64,000 bases of DNA, taken from Streptomyces monashensis (lineage in GTDB: Bacteria; Actinomycetota; Actinomycetes; Streptomycetales; Streptomycetaceae). Where the stretch lies: positions 62,001 through 126,000 of the forward strand of contig NZ_MLYO01000072.1 of the NCBI RefSeq assembly GCF_001866665.1, in the 5' to 3' direction. Below the pieces are notes generated by a model. The model did no database searches, was not told where the DNA came from, and saw only the letters and a program-made list of their open reading frames with translations. Of this stretch, positions 16,714 through 25,924 are shown one piece after another; the stretch's first letter is position 1; every line of letters begins with the position of its first letter. Position numbers and translations under genes: made by a program.

Positions 16714-17808
16714 GTGGGCACGGGCACCGCAACGAGCGCCGTACCGACAGGCACCGCAAGAGAGTTGACACCACGTCACTATCTCTTTCAGAAGGAGTCG
16801 TTCGCCCCGGTCACCGAGGAACGAGGACTTCGCCTGCACCACACACGTCGTCCCGCACCGGGGGCGGATCCTCGCGCTCCAGGAGAGCGGCCCGCCGCCG
16901 TACGAACTCGACGGCGAACCGGGCACGGTGGGCACGCACGACTTCCGGGGCACGCTGCGGGGCGCCTTCGCGGCGTACGCCAAGTACGACGCGGTGGCGG
17001 GTGCGCCGATGATGCACGACTTCGCGCTGACCGGGCGGTACGTCGTCGTCTTCGACCTGCCGGTCACCTTCGACGCGGCGGCGGCCGACCGCGGCGCACC
17101 GGTGCCGTGCGTCCGGAACCGGAAGCACCCGACCCGGGTGGGCGTCATGCCGCGTACGGGCGGCCCGGTGCGCTGGTTCGGCATCGATCCGGTCTCCTGC
17201 TCGCACACCCTCAACGCCTATGACGAGGGTGGGTCCGCGTGGTGATCGACGTGATGGCCTGTCCGGCGCCCTTCCACGTCGCCGGGCGCGGCTCGGACGG
17301 GCCGTACGACGCGCGTACGGCCAGGCTGGAGCGCTGGACCGCCGGCCTGCGCCTCGGGCGGGTGCGGCAGCGGGTGCTGGACGACCGGCCGCAGGAGTTC
17401 CCGCGGGCCAACGAGGCGCTGGTGGCGCGGCGGCACCGCTACGGCTGCACGGCGGCGGCCGCCGGGATGACCGCCGCGTATCTGACGCCGGACGGTGGCA
17501 CCCCGCCCGACGACGCCTTCTCCGACGCGCTCGTCCAGCACGGCCTGCTGCGCGGCACGACCCAGGTGCACCGGCTGCCGAGGGGCGCTGCGGCGGGCGA
17601 GGCCGTGTTCGTCCCGCGCGATCCGGACGACCCGCGGGCGGCCGAGGACGACGGGTACGCCCTCGCCCACGTCCACGATCCGGACCAGGGCCCGGCCGAC
17701 CCGGTGATCCTCGCGGCGCAGGACGTCACCGGCGAGCCGGTGGCGCGGATCCACCTGCCGGGGCGGGTGCCGCTGGGCTTCCACGGAAGCTGGATTCCGC
17801 ACGCGTGA
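16714..17808 (+). pseudogene. Carotenoid oxygenase (CCD/RPE65 family) pseudogene
   Basis: Pieces of a carotenoid-cleavage-dioxygenase gene lie in two frames. A tip YLFQKESFAPVTEE sits near 16775 in frame 1. The sequence THVVPHRGRILALQE through FGIDPVSCSHTLNAYDEG sits in frame 2, and VIDVMACPAPFHV through RVPLGFHGSWIPHA is back in frame 1 from 17239. Most of the N-terminal propeller is missing, a piece between KYDAVAGA and MMHDFALT is deleted, and a one-base shift lies near 17230. Intact members are about 450-500 aa and cleave carotenoids using four His ligands to iron. Not expected to be functional. Confidence 0.85.
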
Positions 17809-17836
17809 GGGCGGCGGATGCGCGATCGTGGACCGT

Positions 17837-18352
17837 ATGCATGCCAAGGACATCCTCATCGACGGCTACGGCCGCATCCAGGAAGAAGTCCACGCCGCCC
17901 TCGACGGCCTCGGACCGGACGAGCTGAACCACCGCCCGGCGACCGCCGCCAACTCCATCGCCTGGCTGGTCTGGCACCTGACCCGGGTCCAGGACGACCA
18001 CGTCGCCGGCGCCTTCGACCTGGAGCAGGTCTGGCTCGCCGACGGCTGGGAGAAACGCTTCGGTCTCGGCCTGCCGCCCCGCGACCACGGCTACGGGCAC
18101 ACCCCGGCCCAGGTCGCCAAGGTGCGGGTCGACTCCGCGGACCTGCTGACCGGCTATTACGACGCCGTCCACGAGCAGACCCTCGGGGCGCTCAAGGGGC
18201 TCGCCGCCAAGGATCTGGAGCGGGTCGTGGACGAGGGCTGGGATCCCCCGGTGACGCTGGGGGTCCGCCTGGTGAGCGTCCTGTCCGACGATCTCCAGCA
18301 CGTCGGACAGGCCGCCTACCTCAGGGGGCTGCTTCAGAGCGCGGCCGCGTAA
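17837..18352 (+). CDS. DinB / DUF664 family protein
   Basis: About 171 aa from ATG 17837; an in-frame GTG at 17828 adds three residues and cannot be excluded. The sequence ANSIAWLVWHLTRVQDDHV carries the conserved WH and DxH of the DinB four-helix bundle, and LSDDLQHVGQAAYLRG supplies the third His. Members include mycothiol-dependent transferases and metal-binding hydrolases; the specific reaction is unknown. Its 3' end overlaps that of the convergent adenosine deaminase gene by 19 nt. Confidence 0.85.
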   Translation: MHAKDILIDGYGRIQEEVHAALDGLGPDELNHRPATAANSIAWLVWHLTRVQDDHVAGAFDLEQVWLADGWEKRFGLGLPPRDHGYGHTPAQVAKVRVDSADLLTGYYDAVHEQTLGALKGLAAKDLERVVDEGWDPPVTLGVRLVSVLSDDLQHVGQAAYLRGLLQSAAA

Positions 18353-19413
18353 CCCGGCAGGACCACGTCCTCGATGAGGGCCACGCGCTCGTCGAACGGG
18401 ATGAACGCGCTCTTGAGGGCGTTCACGGTGACCGTGCGCAGGTCCTCGAGAGTCCAGCCGGCCTCCTCGACCAGCAGGGACATCTCCCGGGTCATCGTCG
18501 TCCCCGACACCAGCCGGTTGTCGGTGTTGAGGGTGACCCGGAAGCCGAGGTCCTTCAGGGCCGTGATGGGGTGCTCGGCTATCGAGGTGGCGCAGCCGGT
18601 CTGGAGGTTGGAGGTGGGGCACATCTCCAGCGCGATCCGGCGGTCGCGCACCCAGGAGGCGAGTCGGCCGAGCTTGCCGGCCGCGAGGTCGGGGATGTCC
18701 TCGGTGAGGCGGACGCCGTGGCCGATGCGCTGGGCGCCGCACACCTGGACGGCCTGGTGGATGCTGGGCAGGCCGTGCGCCTCGCCGGCGTGGATGGTGA
18801 ACGGCACGTTCTCGCGGCGCAGGTGCTCGAAGGCGGCCAGGTGGTCGGCGGGCGGGAAGCCGTCCTCGGCGCCCGCGATGTCGAAGCCGACGACCCCGGC
18901 GTCGCGGTAGGCGACGGCCAGGTCGGCGGCCTCGCGGACCCGGTCGAACATCCGCATCCCGCACAGCAGGGTGCCGACCCGGACGGGGGTGCCGGCGGCG
19001 GCCGCCTTGGCCATGCCGGCGGCGAGGCCCTCCTGGACGGTCTCCACGACCTCGGCGAGCGACAGCCCGCCCTTGGTGTTCAGCTCGGGGGCGTAGCGCA
19101 CCTCGGCGTAGACGACACCGTCGGCGGCGAGGTCCAGCACGTACTCCTCGGCGGTGCGCAGCAGGCCCTCGCGGGTCTGCATGACGGCGAGGGTGTGCTC
19201 GAAGGTGGCGATGTAGCGGACCAGGTCACCGGAGTTGGCGGCCTCGAAGTACCAGGCGGCCAGCTCGTCGGGGTCGGTGGTGGGCAGGGTGTGACCGATC
19301 TCCGCCGCGAGTTCGACGACGGTGGCGGGGCGCAGGCCGCCGTCGAGGTGGTCGTGCAGCACGGCCTTGGGGAGCCGGCGGAGGGTCTCGGTGTCGATGC
19401 GGGGCACGGTCAT
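18334..19413 (-). CDS. add: Adenosine deaminase
   Basis: A 359-aa amidohydrolase. The zinc site HDHLDGG is near residue 20, followed by the catalytic TIHAGEA segment, the RIGHG motif and the NTDNRLVSG segment carrying the final Asp ligand. It deaminates adenosine and deoxyadenosine to inosine in purine salvage in the cytosol. ATG 19413 is followed by TVPRIDTETLRRLPKAVLH, the usual start of the actinobacterial enzyme. The leftward VOC gene starting upstream (19841 to 19449) may be co-transcribed. Confidence 0.96.
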   Translation of the reverse strand: MTVPRIDTETLRRLPKAVLHDHLDGGLRPATVVELAAEIGHTLPTTDPDELAAWYFEAANSGDLVRYIATFEHTLAVMQTREGLLRTAEEYVLDLAADGVVYAEVRYAPELNTKGGLSLAEVVETVQEGLAAGMAKAAAAGTPVRVGTLLCGMRMFDRVREAADLAVAYRDAGVVGFDIAGAEDGFPPADHLAAFEHLRRENVPFTIHAGEAHGLPSIHQAVQVCGAQRIGHGVRLTEDIPDLAAGKLGRLASWVRDRRIALEMCPTSNLQTGCATSIAEHPITALKDLGFRVTLNTDNRLVSGTTMTREMSLLVEEAGWTLEDLRTVTVNALKSAFIPFDERVALIEDVVLPGYAAAL

Positions 19414-19448
19414 GGCAGGGCGTTCCTCGGCGAGTGGTTCAGCGGTGA

Positions 19449-19841
19449 TCAGGTGGTGGGCTGGAGCAGGTCCCAGCGGTTGCCGTACAGGTCCTGGAAG
19501 ACGGCGACGGTGCCGTACGGCTCGTGCCGCGGGTCCTCCAGGAAGGTCACTCCGGCCGCGGTCATGCGGGCGTGGTCGCGGGCGAAGTCGTCGGTGTGCA
19601 GGAAGAAGCCGACCCGGCCGCCGGTCTGGTCGCCGACGCGGGCCCGCTGGTCCTCGCCCTTGGCGCGGGCGAGCAGCAGACCGGTGCCGGCTCCGGCACC
19701 GCCGGGCTCCACGACGACCCAGCGGGATCCGTCGGGGCGCGGGGCGTCCTCGGCGAGTCGGAAGCCGAGGGCCTCGGTGTAGAAGCGGATGGCCTCGTCG
19801 TAGTCGTCGACGACGAGGGTGACCAGGGCGACGCGGCGCAT
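19449..19841 (-). CDS. VOC family protein, glyoxalase-like
   Basis: A 130-aa single-domain VOC protein: VALVTLVVDDYDEAIRFYTE at the N-terminus, VVEPGGAGAGTGLLLARA in the middle and FQDLYGNRWDLLQP at the C-terminus. The second metal ligand position (E or H near DLYGN) is preserved. Substrate unknown. It lies 35 nt upstream of the adenosine deaminase start on the same strand and 148 nt downstream of the M56 peptidase stop. Confidence 0.9.
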   Translation of the reverse strand: MRRVALVTLVVDDYDEAIRFYTEALGFRLAEDAPRPDGSRWVVVEPGGAGAGTGLLLARAKGEDQRARVGDQTGGRVGFFLHTDDFARDHARMTAAGVTFLEDPRHEPYGTVAVFQDLYGNRWDLLQPTT

Positions 19842-19989
19842 CGGGACCTTCCGGCGGGGGGTGGTTAGCGGGTGAGGTTATACGTAAAACTTCGTGGGCG
19901 CCAGTCCCGTTCTACGCGCGTTGCGGCGCAGTGTTCCCCGTATGTTGCCGCCGGGCTGCCGCGGGGTCTCTGTCGGCCGGTGGTCCGGG

Positions 19990-20916
19990 TCAGGGCGTCT
20001 CGTCGCCCTGGGCGATCTCCACACGGTGGTGGAAGTCGGCCATTCCGGCGACCGAGGCCACGCAGGAGACGGCGGTGCAGGCGAGGAGGAGGGCCGCGAT
20101 CGTACGGCCCGTACGCGGGGCACGCGGGGCGGCCAGCAGGGCCTGGACGCGCTGCGGTACGGGACCGGAGGTCGCGGCGGCCACGAACTCGGGGCGCTCG
20201 GTGCGCGCGGAGTGCCCGGCGAGGGCCGCGCGGGCGATGGCGCGGGCGGTCAGCTTCCGGTCGCCGACCCGGGCCGCCGCGGCCTCGTCGGCGGCCCGCT
20301 CGGCGGCGAGGCGGATCGACTCGCGGACGGGGCGCAGGGCCGGGTGGCAGTGCGCGGCGAGTTCGGCGGCGGCGAGGAAGTAGTGGTGGCCGCCGTCGTT
20401 GTGCGCCCGCTCGTGCGCGAACAGCGCCTCGCGCTCGGGACCGTCCAGGCTGCGCAGCATCGCGGTGGTGACGACGATGCGGTGCGGGCGGCCCGGCAGC
20501 GCGTAGGCGTCCGGGCGGGACGAGTCCACCACGCACAGGTCGCCCGCGGCGGGGCCGCGCCGGGCCTGCGTGCGCGCGACGCGGAAGGCGCGGGTCTGCC
20601 GGAGCACGGACCGGACCAGGGTCCAGCCGCACACGGCGAGCACGCCGACGGAGGTCGCGGCGGCCGGCAGGACGACGAGGTCCGAGGCGGTGTGCAGCGG
20701 GCGGACCAGTTCGCCGAGCGCGGCGAAGCGCGGCACCTTGAACAGCCCGATCAGGACGAACGAGCCGAGCGCGGCGAGCGAGCAGCCGGCGAGGACGACG
20801 GCACAGACGGTGACGGCCCACAGCGCGACGACCGGGGTCAGCCGGCCCAGCGCCCGGCGGGCCAGGGCCGGCAGGGCGAAGGGCAGCAGCAGGGGCAGCA
20901 GGAGCAGTGCGGTCAT
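19990..20916 (-). CDS. M56-type membrane metallopeptidase
   Basis: A 308-aa membrane protein with four hydrophobic helices (residues about 1-18, 28-58, 85-110 and near 275-295). The zinc motif HERAH (in LFAHERAHNDGGHH) is an HExxH with downstream Glu in ADEAAA. BlaR1/MecR1-like M56 peptidases cleave their partner repressor. Its ATG overlaps the stop of the BlaI-like gene by four nt (ATGA), so the two are coupled. There is no extracellular penicillin-binding sensor, so the inducing signal is unknown. Confidence 0.9.
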   Translation of the reverse strand: MTALLLLPLLLPFALPALARRALGRLTPVVALWAVTVCAVVLAGCSLAALGSFVLIGLFKVPRFAALGELVRPLHTASDLVVLPAAATSVGVLAVCGWTLVRSVLRQTRAFRVARTQARRGPAAGDLCVVDSSRPDAYALPGRPHRIVVTTAMLRSLDGPEREALFAHERAHNDGGHHYFLAAAELAAHCHPALRPVRESIRLAAERAADEAAAARVGDRKLTARAIARAALAGHSARTERPEFVAAATSGPVPQRVQALLAAPRAPRTGRTIAALLLACTAVSCVASVAGMADFHHRVEIAQGDETP

Positions 20917-21293
20917 CGTTCGTCGGGTTCGAGCAGGTCCCGCAGGACACGTTCGTCGTCGGGGCTGAGCTGGGCGACGAACCGGGCGAGCACGGTCTCG
21001 CGGTCGGTGTCGCGGTCCAGCTCGCTGTGCATGCGGCGCGCGGTGAGCCCCTGGGCGTCCTGCACGTCCCTGACCGGGACGTAGGCGAATCCGCGCCCCT
21101 GGCGGTACCGCTCCACGACCCCCTTGTCGTGCAGCCGGGTGAGGATCGTCGTCACGGTCGTCCGCGCCAGGTCCGCGCCGAGGCGCGACTGGACCTGGCC
21201 GGGCGTCTGCGGCCCTCCGGCGGCCCACAGCGTGGCCATGACACTCGCCTCGAGTTCACCGGCCGGCCGGCGCTCGTCCTTCGCCTCGGTCAT
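20913..21293 (-). CDS. BlaI/MecI/CopY family repressor
   Basis: A 126-aa winged-HTH protein. AGELEASVMATLWAAGG, the recognition part ARTTVTTILTRLHDKGVVER, and the C-terminal dimer segment SPDDERVLRDLL follow the BlaI pattern. It should repress its own operon with the downstream M56 peptidase and be inactivated by proteolysis. A CTAC-N6-GTAG inverted repeat 45-58 nt upstream of the start is a candidate operator. Confidence 0.92.
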   Translation of the reverse strand: MTEAKDERRPAGELEASVMATLWAAGGPQTPGQVQSRLGADLARTTVTTILTRLHDKGVVERYRQGRGFAYVPVRDVQDAQGLTARRMHSELDRDTDRETVLARFVAQLSPDDERVLRDLLEPDER

Positions 21294-21337
21294 GGAACGT
21301 TCCTCACCCCGTCTACGTATGCGGCCAGGGAATCCGT

Positions 21338-21351
21338 CTACACGATGGTAG
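21338..21351. promoter_or_regulatory. Candidate BlaI-type operator
   Basis: CTAC-ACGATG-GTAG is an inverted repeat just upstream of the repressor gene; a second GTCTAC half-site lies at 21311-21316. BlaI-family operators are short palindromes with TAC/GTA half-sites, so self-repression is likely, but the match is by eye. Confidence 0.45.
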
Positions 21352-21473
21352 TCAACCCCGCCCCCGTACGGCCCGGGCGCCCGCCTCGTCCCTTACCCGC
21401 ACAAGACGGGCGGGCCCGGGGCGGCCGGGCGGATCCCCCTGCCATGCCGGCTCGCCCCGGTATTGCGCTCATG

Positions 21474-22379
21474 TCAGCTCGCGCCGGTGTGCAGGGCGTC
21501 CAGCCGCGCCAGCTCGTCCGCCGTCAGGCGCAGCGCCCCCGCCGCCACGTTCTCCGTGAGGTGGTCGGGGTTGCCCGTGCCGGGGATGGCGAGGACGTGC
21601 GGGCCCTGGTGGAGGGTCCAGGCGATGCGGATCTGGGCGGGGGTCGCTCCGTGGGCGCGGGCGATGGCGCGCACCTCCTCGGCGTGGGAGTCGGCCGCCG
21701 CGTGGGCACCCGCCTCTCCGGCGACGGCGTAGAAGGGGACGAACGCGATGCCGTGCTCGCCGCACAGGCGGAGCATCTCGTCGTCGACGGGGTCGGGCCG
21801 GTCCAGCGCGTAGCGGTTCTGGACGCTGACCACCGGGGCGATCTCCAGGGCCTCGGTGAGGTGGCGCGGTTCGACGCCGGAGATGCCGAGGTGGCGGACG
21901 AGTCCGGCCGTGCGCAGTTCGGCGAGGGCGCCGAAGTGCTCGGCGACGGACTCCTGGCGCATCCGGCGCAGATAGACGAGGTCGAGGTGGTCACGGCCGA
22001 GCTGGCGCAGGTTCTCCTCGACGTGGCCGCGCAGTTGGTCGGGGCGGGCCGAGGTGCCCCACTCTCCGTAGTAGTCGCGGAAGGGTCCGACCTTGGTGGC
22101 GATGACCAGGTCGTCGGCGTACGGCGCGAGGGCGGTGTTGATGAGCTCGTTCGCGGAGCGGGTGGCCGAGAAGTAGAAGGCGGCGGTGTCGATGTGGTTC
22201 ACGCCGAGCTCCACGGCCCGGCGCAGTACGGACAGGGAGCGCTCCCGGACGCTGGGAGTGCCCAGGTGGAACGCGGCGCTGCCCGTCAGCCGCATGGCTC
22301 CGAAGCCGATGCGGTGGACGGGCAGATCGCCGAGCCGGACGGTGCCGGAGGCCTCCGCGGTGATCGTTTCAGCAGTCAT
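21474..22379 (-). CDS. Aldo/keto reductase
   Basis: A 301-aa TIM-barrel reductase. HIDTAAFYF (Asp, Tyr) and VIATKVGP (Lys) are present; the position that is usually His reads LVYLRRM, with Arg, which is common in this bacterial subfamily annotated as aldo/keto reductase or oxidoreductase. AIPGTGNPDHL near the C-terminus is the NADPH-binding segment. It lies 68 nt downstream of the aldehyde dehydrogenase stop on the other side of a short gap, same strand. Substrate unknown. Confidence 0.9.
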   Translation of the reverse strand: MTAETITAEASGTVRLGDLPVHRIGFGAMRLTGSAAFHLGTPSVRERSLSVLRRAVELGVNHIDTAAFYFSATRSANELINTALAPYADDLVIATKVGPFRDYYGEWGTSARPDQLRGHVEENLRQLGRDHLDLVYLRRMRQESVAEHFGALAELRTAGLVRHLGISGVEPRHLTEALEIAPVVSVQNRYALDRPDPVDDEMLRLCGEHGIAFVPFYAVAGEAGAHAAADSHAEEVRAIARAHGATPAQIRIAWTLHQGPHVLAIPGTGNPDHLTENVAAGALRLTADELARLDALHTGAS

Positions 22380-22447
22380 CCGGCGGAGTGTCGCACATCC
22401 GGCCGTCCACGCAAGCGAATTCGGTAGGGCGCCGCCCCGGGGCCGTC

Positions 22448-23770
22448 TCAGCCGAGCGGCTTGTCCAGGACCGCCTTGCGGTGGCTGAACGTCTCGATGG
22501 AGTAGCGGCCGTGGTAGTTGCCCATGCCGCTCTCCCCCACGCCGCCGAACGGCAGGTCGGAGACGGTGAGATGGGCGAGGGGCAGGCCGTAGCCGAGGCC
22601 GCCGGAGGAGGTCTCGGCGGCGATGCGCCCGCGCGTGCGCTCGGACTCGCTGAAGACGTACAGCGCGAGCGGCTTGTCGCGGTCGTTGATGAAGGCGATC
22701 GCCTCGTCCAGGCCGGACACGGTGACGATCGGCAGGATCGGGCCGAAGATCTCCTCCTGCATGACCGCCGACGCCGGGTCGACGTCCGCGAGGACGGTCG
22801 GGGCGATGTACTTGGCCGTACGGTCGCTCACGCCGCCCACCGCCACCCGGCCCGAGCCGAGCAGCCCCGACAGCCGGTCGAAGTGGCGCTCGTTGACGAT
22901 GCGGCCGTACTCCGGGGACTTCGCGGGGTCGGTGCCGAACAGCGCCTCGACCGCCCGCACCAGCCTGGGCTCCAGGGCGGCGGCGGTCTCCGGGTCGGTC
23001 AGCACGTAGTCGGGGGCGACGCAGGTCTGTCCGGCGTTGAGGAACTTGCCGCGGGCGAGCCGGTCCGCGACCACGTCCAGGTCGGCGTCGCGGTCCACGA
23101 ACACCGGGGACTTGCCGCCGAGTTCGAGGGTGACCGGGGTGAGGTGCTCGGCGGCGGCGCGCATCACGATGCGGCCGACGGTGCCGTTGCCGGTGTAGAA
23201 GATGCGGTCGAAGCGCTCGGCCAGCAGGGCCGTGGTCTCCGGGACGCCGCCTTCCACCACGGCGACCGCGTCGGTGTCGAGGTAGGCCGGGATCAGCTCG
23301 GCGAGGGCGGCCGAGGTGGCCGGGGCCAGCTCGCTCGGCTTGACGACCACCGCGTTGCCGGAGGCCAGCGCGCCGACCATGGGGGCGAGCAGCAGCTGTG
23401 CCGGGTAGTTCCAGGGGGCGATGACGAGGACGACGCCCAGCGGGTCGTACTGCGTCCAGGCCGTCGCGTCGGCGCCGAGGTGGGCCGGGACGGGCGCGGG
23501 CTCGGGGCGCAGCCAGTCGGCGAGGTGGTCCAGGGTGTGGTCGATCTCGCGGATCGTGAAGTCGATCTCGGTGCGATAGGCCTCGGTGGCGCTCTTGCCG
23601 AGGTCGGCGTGGAGGGCGGCGGCGAGGTCGGCGCCGCGTTCCGTGAGCATCGCGCGCACGCGGCGCAGCTGCTCGGTGCGCCAGTCGACGGGCTTGGTGC
23701 GGCCGGTGGCGAAGGTGGCGCGCAGCCGGGCCACGGTGTCGGCGGGCTGCTCGATGGCGGGGTGGTTCAC
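22448..23770 (-). CDS. Aldehyde dehydrogenase, class 3-like
   Basis: A 440-aa NAD(P)-dependent enzyme. APWNYPAQLLLAP, the catalytic Glu in TLELGGKSP, the nucleophile Cys in NAGQTCVAPDY and the EEIFGPILP segment are all intact. The length and the short C-terminus (FGGVGESGMGNYHGRYSIETFSH) fit the class 3 / coniferyl-aldehyde branch. It oxidises aldehydes to acids in the cytosol. An AT-richer stretch just upstream (23815-23885) probably holds its promoter. Confidence 0.94.
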   Translation of the reverse strand: MNHPAIEQPADTVARLRATFATGRTKPVDWRTEQLRRVRAMLTERGADLAAALHADLGKSATEAYRTEIDFTIREIDHTLDHLADWLRPEPAPVPAHLGADATAWTQYDPLGVVLVIAPWNYPAQLLLAPMVGALASGNAVVVKPSELAPATSAALAELIPAYLDTDAVAVVEGGVPETTALLAERFDRIFYTGNGTVGRIVMRAAAEHLTPVTLELGGKSPVFVDRDADLDVVADRLARGKFLNAGQTCVAPDYVLTDPETAAALEPRLVRAVEALFGTDPAKSPEYGRIVNERHFDRLSGLLGSGRVAVGGVSDRTAKYIAPTVLADVDPASAVMQEEIFGPILPIVTVSGLDEAIAFINDRDKPLALYVFSESERTRGRIAAETSSGGLGYGLPLAHLTVSDLPFGGVGESGMGNYHGRYSIETFSHRKAVLDKPLG

Positions 23771-23980
23771 GGATGCCTCGCTGGTGGTGCCGGGCGGTTA
23801 CGGCCCGAGCCTAGGACTCAATGGATGCAGTTGCCAACCTTTCAGGTCCTCAAGTTAATTCCTCCAGACAGAAGTGATCACGCTCACACGCCCAGGCCAT
23901 CCCCGCGCCACTCCGGATACGCCCGTCCCGATCGGCCCCCGCCCACGGATCGCCCGGAAAAGTCCGGAACAATCCTCGCC

Positions 23981-24110
23981 ATGACCACCACCGCGCATCC
24001 GCTCGTCACCCGCGCCCGCCGGCTCGCCGCCGAGCTGCTCGTCCCCGAGGCCGAGCGGGTGGACCAGGAGGGGGTGCCCGCGAGCCACATCGCGGCGGTG
24101 AAGCGGTCTG
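23981..24110 (+). pseudogene. 5' remnant of an acyl-CoA dehydrogenase-like gene
   Basis: From ATG 23981 the frame reads MTTTAHPLVTRARRLAAELL, then PEAERVDQEGVPASHIAAVK, an N-terminus like that of acyl-CoA dehydrogenase/N-hydroxylase-type flavoproteins. After about 42 residues the coding character is lost and the frame runs antisense through the convergent HXXEE gene. Intact relatives are about 350-400 aa, so this is probably a deletion remnant; family assignment is tentative. Confidence 0.5.
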
Positions 24111-24147
24111 CGCGCACTGGCGGCCGGCTGGGGCACGCGAGCGGGCG

Positions 24148-24684
24148 TCAGCGTCGTCGCCGTGCCCCCTGGGCCACCGCATGCGTGAGGACCGTGGCGG
24201 CCGCGGCGAAGCCGAGGCCCTGGGCCAGGTCGCGAGGCCGGGCGGGGCGCAGGACGCCGGAGCGGCGCAGCCGGCCGCGGGCCCAGACGGTGAAGGGCAG
24301 GACGACCAGGGGGGTGGTCGCCGAGCCCGGGGTGTAGCCGCGCATGGTCGCCGCCTGTGCCAGATGGACCAGGCCGTGCAGGCCGAAGGCGTTGAGCGCG
24401 GTCTGGTACACGGCGGAACGGCCCCCGGTCCGGTGGCCGTCGGCGACCGCGGCGGCCAGCACGGCCGCCATCGCGGCGACCGCCGTGCGGAACTCACGCG
24501 CGTCCACGGCCTCCAGCCGCCGCCACGCCGCCTCCGGCACCCGGGGGAACCGCTTGCGCAGCTCGGGCACCCGCGTGCGCACCCAGCGCGGCACCATGAC
24601 CAGTTCCTCGGTGTCGTGCAGCGCCCAGGCGGCCAGCAGGCCCCACGTGACGGCGGCGGAGACGTCGTTCTGTTCCCTTGTCAT
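24148..24684 (-). CDS. HXXEE domain membrane protein
   Basis: A 178-aa protein with hydrophobic helices near 8-22, 65-85, 95-112 and 150-170. The name-giving motif appears as HDTEE in LLAAWALHDTEELVMVPRW, with further conserved residues in FGLHGLVHLAQAATMRGYTPG. The family is of unknown function and found in many actinomycetes. It lies 37 nt upstream of the ssuD stop, same strand. Confidence 0.85.
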   Translation of the reverse strand: MTREQNDVSAAVTWGLLAAWALHDTEELVMVPRWVRTRVPELRKRFPRVPEAAWRRLEAVDAREFRTAVAAMAAVLAAAVADGHRTGGRSAVYQTALNAFGLHGLVHLAQAATMRGYTPGSATTPLVVLPFTVWARGRLRRSGVLRPARPRDLAQGLGFAAAATVLTHAVAQGARRRR

Positions 24685-24721
24685 GAACCAGCAGTCTGCC
24701 AGGGGCAGTTGGTCCGGTCGG

Positions 24722-25864
24722 TCAGCCGGTGAACGGCACCTGCGCGGAGGGAACGGACGCGCGGCCGTCGGGGTGTGTCCACAGCCCCTGGGCGGCCAGC
24801 CGGGGCAGCACGCCCTCGCCGAACCAGTACGCCTCCTCCAGGTGCGGATAGCCGGAGAGGACGAACTCGTCGATGCCGAGCGCGTGGTACTCCTTGATCC
24901 GCTCCGCGACCTCGTCGTGGCTGCCGACCAGGGCCGTGCCCGCGCCGCCGCGCACCAGGCCGATGCCGGCCCACAGGTTCGGGTGGATCTCCAGGCTGTC
25001 CCGGCTGCCGCCGTGCAGCGCGAGCATGCGCTGCTGGCCCTCGGACTCGCTGCGCGCGAGCCCCGCCTGCACGGCCCGGACGGTCTCCGGGTCGAAGCCG
25101 TCGAGCAGCCGGTCCGCCTCCGCCCAGGCCTCGGCGGCGGTGTCCCGGGTGATGACGTGCAGGCGGATGCCGAAGCGCGGGGTACGGCCGTGCTCGGCGG
25201 CCAGCGCGCGGATCCAGGCGACCTTCCCGGCGACCTGGGCGGGTGGCTCGCCCCAGGTCAGGTACACATCGGCGTACTTGGCCGCGACCTCTCCGGCGGC
25301 GGACGAGGAGCCGCCGAAGTACACCTCGGGCACGGGGTCGGGCAGCCGGCTGAGCTTCGCTTCCTCGACGCGCAGGAACTCGCCGTCCAGGTCCACGCTC
25401 TTGCCGTCCCACAACTGCCGCACGATGTGCAGGAATTCGCCGGTACGACGGTAGCGGGCGTCCTTGTCGAGGAAGTCGCCATAGGCGCGCTGTTCATGGC
25501 TCTCGCCGCCGGTGACGACGTTGAGCAGCAGCCGCCCGCCGCTCTGCCGCTGGAAGGTGGACGCCATCTGCGCGGCGAGCGTCGGCGAGACGGAGCCGGG
25601 CCGGAAGGCGACCAGGAACTTCAGCCGCTCCGAGTTCTGGCTGACCATGGCGGTGGTCAGCCACGCGTCCTCGCACCAGGCGCCGGTCGGGGTGAGCGCG
25701 GCGGCGAAGCCGAGCTGCTCGGCGGCCCGGGCGATCTGGCTCAGGTAGGCGACCGTGGGCGGCCGGTCCTGACCCGACGCGGTCGCCGGGGTGCCGTGAC
25801 CGCCGCCGACGACATGGCGGCTGTCGCCGTTGGTGGGCAGGAACCAGTGGAAGGTGAGGGACAC
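24722..25864 (-). CDS. ssuD: FMNH2-dependent alkanesulfonate monooxygenase
   Basis: A 380-aa bacterial-luciferase-like flavoenzyme; GTG 25864 is chosen because GGAG lies six nt upstream and SLTFHWFLPTNGDSRH is the usual SsuD start. The segments TPTGAWCEDAW, FLVAFRPGSVSP, NVVTGGE and FGGSSSAAGEVAAKYADVYLTWGEPP match SsuD. It releases sulfite from alkanesulfonates using reduced flavin supplied by an SsuE-type reductase, here encoded upstream in the operon. Expected to be used under sulfate limitation. The operon is led by a cysteine-containing leader peptide. Confidence 0.93.
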   Translation of the reverse strand: MSLTFHWFLPTNGDSRHVVGGGHGTPATASGQDRPPTVAYLSQIARAAEQLGFAAALTPTGAWCEDAWLTTAMVSQNSERLKFLVAFRPGSVSPTLAAQMASTFQRQSGGRLLLNVVTGGESHEQRAYGDFLDKDARYRRTGEFLHIVRQLWDGKSVDLDGEFLRVEEAKLSRLPDPVPEVYFGGSSSAAGEVAAKYADVYLTWGEPPAQVAGKVAWIRALAAEHGRTPRFGIRLHVITRDTAAEAWAEADRLLDGFDPETVRAVQAGLARSESEGQQRMLALHGGSRDSLEIHPNLWAGIGLVRGGAGTALVGSHDEVAERIKEYHALGIDEFVLSGYPHLEEAYWFGEGVLPRLAAQGLWTHPDGRASVPSAQVPFTG

Positions 25865-25900
25865 GTGGGTCTCCGTTCTCGGGTGTCCGTCGCAGCGGGC

Positions 25901-25924
25901 CACGGCCCGTCGGAACGGGCCGTG
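25901..25924. other. Perfect 9-bp hairpin just upstream of ssuD
   Basis: CACGGCCCG-TCGGAA-CGGGCCGTG lies 37 nt before the ssuD start, inside the run-out of the broken SfnB-like gene. It could end transcripts from the operon front, stabilise the ssuD message, or be incidental. There is no U-tract on the minus strand. Confidence 0.5.
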
